Assembly: GCA_003243445.1 (NCBI GenBank)
Contig: QFQQ01000116.1
Span: 1 to 10,861, forward strand
Direction: 5' to 3'
Length of the DNA stretch: 10,861 nucleotides
Source: Citrobacter freundii
GTDB taxonomy: Bacteria; Bacteroidota; Bacteroidia; Chitinophagales; Chitinophagaceae
Below the pieces are notes generated by a model. That model saw only the letters and a list, made by a program, of their open reading frames with translations. It ran no database searches and was not told the DNA's origin. Numbering within the stretch: the stretch's first letter is position 1; each line of letters opens with the position of its first letter. Below are positions 6,267 to 10,861 of the stretch, one piece after another. The translations under genes were made by a program, and so were the position numbers.

Positions 6267-6861
6267 TGTAGTAGCTCAAATCTTAGCCGGCGCAGAAATC
6301 TCTGATAGTGAAATTTTCAAAGAATTAACTATTGAACCTGATTTTTACAAGGTGCAGGACCAGTATTACGGTGGAAATGGTATCTATTTCAACTCTGAAT
6401 CAGAAACCCGCTTTTCACTGCGTAGCAAATCCAAAGGTGTATTGTATCTGGCCACCACGGCATTTACAGGGCTGAAAGAGTTTTATCAGGATGCTCCGCT
6501 TGTTGAAACTGAGGATCTTGAGAAAAACTGTATGGCGGTAATTCAGGCAGCACGCACAATCAAGATTATTGATTTAGCTGCCCTGGCGCCCCATCTGAAA
6601 ACTCCGTTAGGTTATTTGATGGGCTCTAAAGCTGTCTATGAGGATACTCAGTGGCTGGCAGAAGTGCTTTCTCATTATGCTGATGGTATTGAATATTTGT
6701 CTCAACACACCGGCAAAACCTGTATCGCGTTGTGGTCTGACACCGTTGATGGAAACGGAATGCTGAAGAACATCTCAGTTACTCCGTTAATCCAGTTCAG
6801 TCTCAACGGACAAAGTACGCAGGCGATCTTAAAATCAAAGCTGGGTATTCTTACTCTCTGA
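6238..6861 (+). CDS. RES-domain protein, probable NAD+-consuming toxin
   Basis: The 207-residue protein carries the RES fold from about residue 45 to 185. The three residues that name the family can be placed: Arg58 in ETRFS, Glu81 in GLKEFYQ and Ser155 in ADGIEYLSQH. Tyr70 sits in GVLYLAT, and the closing strand is TCIALW. RES proteins (MbcT of Mycobacterium, ParT of Sphingobium, Res of Pseudomonas and Photorhabdus) have an ADP-ribosyltransferase-like fold, and several degrade NAD+ until a partner antitoxin blocks them. AAGGA lies seven bases before the ATG. Usually the antitoxin gene sits directly upstream in the same operon. Here there is none upstream, but a likely partner faces it on the other strand 30 bases past its stop. 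The assignment to RES is fairly sure, toxicity is inferred. Confidence 0.82.
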   Translation: MNQFTEDLHNVVAQILAGAEISDSEIFKELTIEPDFYKVQDQYYGGNGIYFNSESETRFSLRSKSKGVLYLATTAFTGLKEFYQDAPLVETEDLEKNCMAVIQAARTIKIIDLAALAPHLKTPLGYLMGSKAVYEDTQWLAEVLSHYADGIEYLSQHTGKTCIALWSDTVDGNGMLKNISVTPLIQFSLNGQSTQAILKSKLGILTL

Positions 6862-6865
6862 GATT

Positions 6866-6893
6866 AAAAATGGGCCAAAAGGCCCATTTTTTT
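6866..6893. terminator. Bidirectional terminator shared by the RES gene and its convergent neighbour
   Basis: AAAAATGGGCC (6866-6876), an AAAA loop and GGCCCATTTTTTT (6881-6893) form a perfect stem, with A-runs and T-runs that work on both strands. The stop codon of the minus-strand gene (6892-6894) overlaps its edge. Confidence 0.88.
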
Positions 6894-7569
6894 ACATGGT
6901 ATGGTTGGTACCAAAGTTTTCTGCCAGGATTCTGAAGTGGGTCATCTCTTCAGGCGTAGCGCCACGGCGCAGCGCGTCAACAATAGAGACATGTGTTTCA
7001 GTTCCCGGAATATCAACTTTACGGGTAAAGAAGTGACATTTCCGCACAGCACTGACCTTGTGTTTAATCAGGGATAATAATTCCGGGATGCCGGCCAGCA
7101 TACCGCCTTCTGAATTATTCTCACGTGTGCAAAACTGAAATACCGGGTAAAGGTTTTCAGAACCCCATTTAATCTGAATAACTTCACCACGGTTTCCTCT
7201 TTTATGCAGGGTTGGCGGCGTGGTTGCCAGTATTTTTATAACGGCCGTTGATTTATGCACTCCGCCTGAATTCTCCAGCGACTTAAGAAATACTTCTCTC
7301 GCTTCAGCAAGATCTTCCTGGGCCTGTTTTTCAGGTGTCATGGTATTAATTAATGTCTGCAGCTGAGCCTGATTCTTTAATTCAGCCCAGAATGTTTCAT
7401 CCTGCAGCGTGAGCAGTTCCAGTAACTTCTCGTGGGGCAGTTCATGCAGTGCTTCAACGAACTTGCTTCCCACATTCTGAATGCGGGTCTGCAGCAGCTG
7501 GATTTCAGTTTGCTCACGGTTTTTGAGGTGAGCACGGGCTTTATTAGGTGCATAACTGATGTTTGTCAT
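6892..7569 (-). CDS. Probable RES antitoxin (MbcA/ParS/Xre-type C-terminal domain)
   Basis: I chose ATG at 7569 (MTNISYAPNK..., 225 residues): GAGG lies seven bases upstream and the likely promoter would start transcription near 7602, leaving no leader for the ATG at 7602. Residues 10-100 are helical and probably coiled. About residues 104-123 (HKSTAVIKILATTPPTLHKR) resemble the DNA-binding helices of antitoxins that precede a toxin-binding domain. From about 119 to 221 the pattern RGEVIQI...YPVFQF...GMLAGIPELL...FFTRKVDIPG...DALRRGATPEEM matches the MbcA/ParS layout, in which an Rgel-YPaFQF block is followed by a pLdaLr-G element that covers the RES active site. This is pattern recognition, not a search result. 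It converges on the RES gene and shares its terminator. In known pairs the two genes form one operon, so this arrangement is unusual. Confidence 0.6.
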   Translation of the reverse strand: MTNISYAPNKARAHLKNREQTEIQLLQTRIQNVGSKFVEALHELPHEKLLELLTLQDETFWAELKNQAQLQTLINTMTPEKQAQEDLAEAREVFLKSLENSGGVHKSTAVIKILATTPPTLHKRGNRGEVIQIKWGSENLYPVFQFCTRENNSEGGMLAGIPELLSLIKHKVSAVRKCHFFTRKVDIPGTETHVSIVDALRRGATPEEMTHFRILAENFGTNHTM

Positions 7570-7608
7570 AGTCGCCTCGTCTCGGGTGTTTAAGATTTCC
7601 ATGACTTA

Positions 7609-7637
7609 AGAATACACAAAATCTTAAAGAAGTGCAA
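7609..7637 (-). promoter_or_regulatory. Probable promoter of the antitoxin-like gene
   Basis: On the minus strand TTGCAC (7637-7632) and TATTCT (7614-7609) are 17 bases apart, placing the transcript start near 7602. A hairpin with arms GAAGTGCAA/TTGTACTTC (7629-7649, one G-U pair) overlaps the -35 and may be an operator. Confidence 0.4.
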
Positions 7638-7775
7638 TTTTTGTACTTCCTGCATTCCCTGCAAAATCTGCATTCCGATTTCCGCTATTTGAGGAAAGGT
7701 CGCCCAACTGAGGGCAGTTTGTCACAGAACACAACATACAGCCCTTCCCTCCCCTTCAGACCCCATCATCCAGGC

Positions 7776-7806
7776 AAAAAGGATCCTTTTTCGATCCTTT
7801 TGCGAT
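7776..7806. repeat. 16-bp palindrome followed by GATCC repeats
   Basis: AAAAAGGATCCTTTTT (7776-7791) is a perfect palindrome. It is followed by CGATCCTTTT (7792-7801) and GCGATCC, so GATCC occurs three times at roughly one helical turn. Clustered GATC sites and phased repeats suit a recombinase or replication-control site. Confidence 0.55.
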
Positions 7807-7881
7807 CCCATACTCTCCTCACGCTAAAATATTTGTTTCTGATTTATGGTATATATCCAGAAAGCGGAAATTCAGTGCACA

Positions 7882-7899
7882 CCGCTCTGCGGGTTTTTT
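7882..7899 (+). terminator. Weak intrinsic terminator or attenuator in the resD leader
   Basis: CCGC-TCT-GCGG (7882-7892) is followed by G and six T (7894-7899). The stem is only four pairs, so at best it attenuates transcription into resD. Confidence 0.35.
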
Positions 7900-7954
7900 C
7901 CGTGGCAGTCGCGGTCGCGAGCAACGAAAATGACAGCAGAATTTCATCAGATTG

Positions 7955-8011
7955 CGCTACGTGAAAAATGGCAGGGTTGCAGGGGTGTAACCCGACAGAA
8001 TTTACGTAGCG
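7955..8011. repeat. Nested inverted repeat just before resD
   Basis: The outer arms are CGCTACGT (7955-7962) and ACGTAGCG (8004-8011). Within them, GGGTT (7974-7978) pairs with AACCC (7989-7993). CAGAATTT also occurs twice (7937-7944 and 7996-8003). The layout fits a recombinase binding site or autoregulatory operator of resD, or an RNA structure in its leader. Confidence 0.5.
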
Positions 8012-8033
8012 TGAGCGGACCAACGGGGACACC

Positions 8034-8798
8034 ATGACTCTGCCCTCTTTTATTAACGCCTCCCCTGCCCTGCCGGCGACAGGCCAGTCGGCTGGCCTGG
8101 ACTACGGCCGCGCGCTTTCGCTACGCGAAATGGCCCGGCACTACACCGAGCTGCCAAAATATCTGCTGGCTCCGGAAGTGGCCGGACTGCTGCACTTTGT
8201 TCAGGACTGGGGTCAGCACGCTTTTTTTAATACGTTATGGAATACCGGGGCACGCCTGAACGAAGGCCTTGCCCTGAGACGGCGTGACTTTCACCTTAAC
8301 GAGAGCATTCCGCATGTCGTTCTTCGCACCGCCAAACAGCGGCGTGCCGGCGGCGGCCGTCCGCGTAAGGGAAAAAGTGCCAACCGGGTGGTGCCGTTAT
8401 CGGACCCGGCCTATGTCGATGAGATGCGCCGGCTGTTCGCCAGCACGAAGGAGCAGTTTGAAGATGATCCGATTACAGGCGAACGTCGCGCGCAACCGGT
8501 GTGGAATGTTTCCGACCGGACGGTGCGTAACTGGCTGGTCCGGGCTACTGATGCCGCGGATCGTGACGGCGTCAGACTGAGCATCGACGTCAGCCCCCAT
8601 ACCTTCCGGCACAGTTTTGCAATGCACCTTTTATATGGCCACGTTCACCCTAAGGTACTCCAGGGTCTGCTGGGGCATGAGAAGTTTGAGAGTACTGAGG
8701 TCTATACGAAAATATTTGCGCTCGACGTGGCTGCCAGTCAGCAGCTGCGCTTCACCCTCGATACACAGGATGCGCTGCAGCTACTGCGTATAAAATAG
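8034..8798 (+). CDS. resD: Tyrosine recombinase, ResD-like plasmid multimer resolvase
   Basis: The 254-residue protein is a tyrosine recombinase. Catalytic residues are visible: Arg74 in NTGARLNEGLAL, the lysine region at 101-114 (KQRRAGGGRPRKGK), His189 and Arg192 in SPHTFRHSF, His215 in LLGHEKF, and the nucleophile Tyr224 in STEVYTKIFA. The opening (LPSFINASPALPATGQ) and the end (EVYTKIFALDVAA) closely resemble protein D (ResD) of the F plasmid from memory, and the length is similar. ResD resolves plasmid multimers to monomers at the rfsF site and so aids stable inheritance. GGGGA lies six bases before the ATG. In F the gene follows ccdAB, but no ccd genes are present here. The next gene starts 19 bases after the stop, probably in the same transcript. 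Confidence 0.88.
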   Translation: MTLPSFINASPALPATGQSAGLDYGRALSLREMARHYTELPKYLLAPEVAGLLHFVQDWGQHAFFNTLWNTGARLNEGLALRRRDFHLNESIPHVVLRTAKQRRAGGGRPRKGKSANRVVPLSDPAYVDEMRRLFASTKEQFEDDPITGERRAQPVWNVSDRTVRNWLVRATDAADRDGVRLSIDVSPHTFRHSFAMHLLYGHVHPKVLQGLLGHEKFESTEVYTKIFALDVAASQQLRFTLDTQDALQLLRIK

Positions 8799-8817
8799 AT
8801 AACCAAGTTGAGTTCCC

Positions 8818-9912
8818 ATGAAAAAAACCAAATACAGATTTGAGAGTGATGACTATCCCTTTGTATCTAAAGATGTTTTGACTCTGATCGACAACGGACT
8901 TGTGTTTCTGGATAAGGCGCGTGAAGAATTGCAGGACTCCATGCCCAAATTTTCGATTGTCAGTTTCTGGACAGCGGTCGAGATCCTGCTGAAGGTACCT
9001 TTGTTACATGAGCACTGGAGTCTGGTGTGCTCCGGCAGGAAAATAGAGCGAGCAAGGTACCTTGCAGGTGATTTCCAGTCGGTGACATACGATGAAACAT
9101 GTCAGCGATTAGCTGATGTTCTGGAACACCCTCTTCCTAAAGAAACCATCGACGTATTCAAAAAAGTCAAAGACCATCGCAACCGGGTGGTTCATTTTTA
9201 TCATTCCGATTTCACAGACGAGCAATCAAAGAAAATTCTTCATGAACAGGCCGATGCCTGGTTTGCGCTAAATCGTTTTATGCGTGATCAGTGGTTTTCG
9301 ATTTTTGGAGAGCCTCTGAACTCTAAGCTCGCATTAGACGAAGATGGAATGCTCCGGAGCTCGTTTTTTTATGCTGATGCTAAATTTCGTTATCTCAAGC
9401 CGGAACTTGATGGACTCGAAAAACAGGGATGTTCAGTCTCAGTTTGCCGCTCCTGTAGTAAAAAAGCTGCGGTTGATATGTGTATACATGAGGAAAGCGG
9501 AAATACCCTGCATGAATCTGACTGTCTGGTCTGCGGTACCAGGTCAGATCAGTATCTCGAAGTTACCTGCCCTGACTGCGGGATAAAGCAGAATTTATAC
9601 GCTACCGGTGAAACAGAATTCACCTGCGTACAATGTAACCACTCTTCATCACGATACGATTTGCTTGATGAATGGGAGGGTAAACCAGAAGATTTTAGTC
9701 ATTCTGGTCTTCCTGCAAGTTGTTCTGATTGTGACGGCTATGAGACGGTATGTGAGTACGGTGGTGGATACCTGTGCACCACCTGTCTCGTATTACATGA
9801 CTCACTGGAAACCTGCGGATACTGTGGCGGGCATTCAACCTCAGTTCCTGAAATGAGCGGTCTTATAGGGTGTAACTTCTGTGATGGTAACGTGCGGTTG
9901 CTGGAGGAATAA
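8818..9912 (+). CDS. HEPN protein with C-terminal array of zinc ribbons
   Basis: The 364-residue protein has two parts. Residues 1-160 are helical and contain KDHRNRVVHFYH, with Arg121 and His126 in the R-x4-H motif of HEPN ribonucleases. Earlier helices (SFWTAVEILLKVPLL) also suit a HEPN bundle. Residues 205-360 hold eight CxxC pairs (Cys210/213, 236/239, 251/254, 270/273, 302/305, 320/323, 333/336, 352/355), enough for four zinc-binding ribbons. By family knowledge HEPN proteins with R-x4-6-H often cut RNA in toxin-antitoxin or anti-phage systems, and the ribbons may bind nucleic acid. The start lacks a strong ribosome binding site, so translation may depend on resD 19 bases upstream. Base composition is more AT-rich than resD, hinting at separate origin. 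Activity is inferred. Confidence 0.72.
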   Translation: MKKTKYRFESDDYPFVSKDVLTLIDNGLVFLDKAREELQDSMPKFSIVSFWTAVEILLKVPLLHEHWSLVCSGRKIERARYLAGDFQSVTYDETCQRLADVLEHPLPKETIDVFKKVKDHRNRVVHFYHSDFTDEQSKKILHEQADAWFALNRFMRDQWFSIFGEPLNSKLALDEDGMLRSSFFYADAKFRYLKPELDGLEKQGCSVSVCRSCSKKAAVDMCIHEESGNTLHESDCLVCGTRSDQYLEVTCPDCGIKQNLYATGETEFTCVQCNHSSSRYDLLDEWEGKPEDFSHSGLPASCSDCDGYETVCEYGGGYLCTTCLVLHDSLETCGYCGGHSTSVPEMSGLIGCNFCDGNVRLLEE

Positions 9913-9914
9913 GT

Positions 9915-9958
9915 ATATAAATGAATTACATTTGAAATTCCTTTGAATTACAAATGTA
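9915..9958. repeat. 11-bp repeat cluster D, directly after the HEPN-zinc gene
   Basis: Four adjacent 11-bp units are seen: ATATAAATGAA (9915-9925), TTACATTTGAA (9926-9936), ATTCCTTTGAA (9937-9947) and TTACAAATGTA (9948-9958). They begin two bases past the stop codon. This is the longest cluster in the window. Confidence 0.8.
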
Positions 9959-10005
9959 TGTCTTATGTAGTTATTATCTGGTACCTCTTAGAAACACAAT
10001 AACAA

Positions 10006-10038
10006 ATACAAATGAATTTCAAATGTATTACATTGAGG
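10006..10038. repeat. 11-bp repeat cluster E, over the leader of the right-edge gene
   Basis: ATACAAATGAA (10006-10016), TTTCAAATGTA (10017-10027) and the degenerate TTACATTGAGG (10028-10038) are adjacent. The last unit runs into the Shine-Dalgarno GAGGG (10035-10039) of the gene starting at 10046. A protein bound here would block its transcription start region. Confidence 0.75.
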
Positions 10039-10045
10039 GTGTTCG

Positions 10046-10861
10046 ATGTCAACGTGGACAGATATCTCTATCGGTAACTTCACTCTGTACGATACGCAGA
10101 ATGACTATCATCAATGGTATTTTCAGAAGGCCGATCGTGTCAGGGAGATTGTCAAAGACGAGGACGGGAGCTGGTCAGAAGGAACGTTTATCGGCTATCG
10201 GACGACCGTGGCACAGATGCGCCGACGGTTACAGCTGAACGGATATGACCGGGCCGCTCTCGAACGGGATTTTTCGACTGCCATTGAGTCCTGGAAAACG
10301 GATTCTATTGCGGAGCTGGCCAAACTTGAAAGCGAAGAACATCCCCACGGAGAAAATTATCTTCAGTACAGAATCACCTGGCTGAAGCACGTCATCCCGG
10401 TTCTTGAAAATGCAACGCTGGATGACTGGCTTGACCGGTTAAATAAGGCGGCATGTTGGCCGAGTAACGAGAGAGATTTTGCCCAACTTTTGACGTGGAT
10501 TGAAACCGGTGATCCTGTGCTTTCCCTGATGGTCAGCTCGGTTGACGGTGATTGCTCCTGGGTTCGTGATTCGAACTTTAATTTCCCGTGTACACAACGA
10601 GATTTTTACTCTTTAGCGATTCTGCTAATCACTGAGGATGGCGCTGTATGCGAACTGGACCTGAAATGGCTCATATCTGCCGAATTGACTGATGATTTTG
10701 ACGATCTGGAAGAAAAACATGCGGGAGCCACTCAACCGCTTAGACATGCCAGACAGAGCCTCTCTGAGTTGAGTGCACTGGTAGGCACTGTTGCAAAGTT
10801 AGCGATGAGGCAGCCTTTTGTCTTATTCAAAGGCCTTACATTTCAAAAACTCTGCTTACCA
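10046..10861 (+). CDS. HEPN/Toprim-associated N-terminal domain protein, cut by right edge
   Basis: The ATG at 10046 is preceded by GAGGG six bases upstream. The frame stays open for 272 codons to the window edge, so the C-terminus is missing. The opening (MSTWTDISIGNFTLYDTQND) and the block FIGYRTTVAQMRRRLQLNGY resemble the N-terminal domain of proteins annotated as HEPN/Toprim-associated, which begin with a short beta-rich GSW/SxIxI unit followed by a helical section. Such proteins usually continue into a helical HEPN-like or nuclease region and are found in genome-conflict loci. No catalytic residues can be named from the visible part. It follows the HEPN-zinc gene after a 133-base gap that holds two 11-bp repeat clusters. 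Domain assignment is from recall of the pattern. Confidence 0.55.
   Translation, partial: MSTWTDISIGNFTLYDTQNDYHQWYFQKADRVREIVKDEDGSWSEGTFIGYRTTVAQMRRRLQLNGYDRAALERDFSTAIESWKTDSIAELAKLESEEHPHGENYLQYRITWLKHVIPVLENATLDDWLDRLNKAACWPSNERDFAQLLTWIETGDPVLSLMVSSVDGDCSWVRDSNFNFPCTQRDFYSLAILLITEDGAVCELDLKWLISAELTDDFDDLEEKHAGATQPLRHARQSLSELSALVGTVAKLAMRQPFVLFKGLTFQKLCLP

Larger units (their letters stand above)
7570..8033. other. Intergenic regulatory and probable resolution-site region upstream of resD
   Basis: No gene is supported in these 464 bases. From left to right it contains a promoter and overlapping hairpin for the minus-strand gene (7609-7649), two TGCATTCC copies 18 bases apart (7651 and 7669), and a 16-bp palindrome with GATCC repeats (7776-7806). 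An extended -10 like element (TGGTATATA, 7847-7855), a weak hairpin plus T-run (7882-7899) and a nested inverted repeat (7955-8011) complete it. In F-like plasmids the ResD target (rfsF) lies close to such elements, so the crossover site may be here. Confidence 0.45.

Noticed and set aside
7632..7964. Plus-strand frame of 110 codons upstream of resD
   Set aside because: No ribosome binding site, low-complexity composition, and it runs across palindromes and a promoter for the opposite gene. The stretch fits regulatory DNA better.
9954..10238. Plus-strand frame of 94 codons over the repeats and the start of the right-edge gene
   Set aside because: It overlaps the right-edge gene in another frame and begins inside repeat cluster D. 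The frame from 10046 has the good ribosome binding site and stays open to the edge.
1..10861. Plasmid replication initiator, CRISPR array, tRNA or insertion sequence
   Set aside because: No protein resembles a known Rep family, the 11-bp repeats are contiguous without CRISPR-type spacers, and no tRNA-like cloverleaf or transposase with terminal repeats was seen.

Overview
The window reads as part of the backbone and accessory region of a large conjugative-type (IncF-like) plasmid of Enterobacterales. The basis is a ResD-like multimer-resolution recombinase that resembles the F plasmid D protein, a ParA/ribbon-helix-helix partition pair, plasmid-type hypothetical genes and a toxin-antitoxin-like pair. 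No replication initiator, transfer gene or insertion sequence could be recognised, and the host species cannot be fixed from sequence alone.

Left part (1-2610): an unrecognised gene runs off the left edge on the minus strand. It is followed by a 520-base gap with a strong plus-strand terminator but no obvious plus-strand gene, then a small lipoprotein gene on the minus strand. Next comes a 43-residue hydrophobic peptide gene on the plus strand, with its ribosome binding site inside a perfect palindrome and a strongly structured 3' region, which looks like a type I toxin.

Middle (2611-6237): an unrecognised 311-residue gene (minus) is divergent from the partition operon parA-parB (plus). A convergent 231-residue protein with a C-terminal helix-turn-helix has a perfect 18-bp palindrome over its promoter. 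A 500-base gap with several inverted repeats follows.

Right part (6189-10861): a short leader ORF overlaps a RES-domain gene (a family of NAD+-consuming toxins). This gene converges on a gene whose C-terminal half looks like the MbcA/ParS/Xre-type partner of RES toxins, and the two share one bidirectional terminator. Then come a structured probable resolution-site region, a resD-like recombinase, and immediately behind it a HEPN protein with eight CxxC motifs. The window ends in a gene starting with a HEPN/Toprim-associated N-terminal domain, cut by the right edge.

The most striking feature not explained by the genes is a family of tandem 11-bp repeats (consensus about WTWCAWWTGWA). They occur as clusters of two to four units at five places: before parA, after parB, in the gap upstream of the RES gene, and twice between the two HEPN-type genes. 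The partition protein ParB is the natural candidate binder. If so, it would tie partition to expression of the toxin and HEPN genes in one plasmid-wide circuit.
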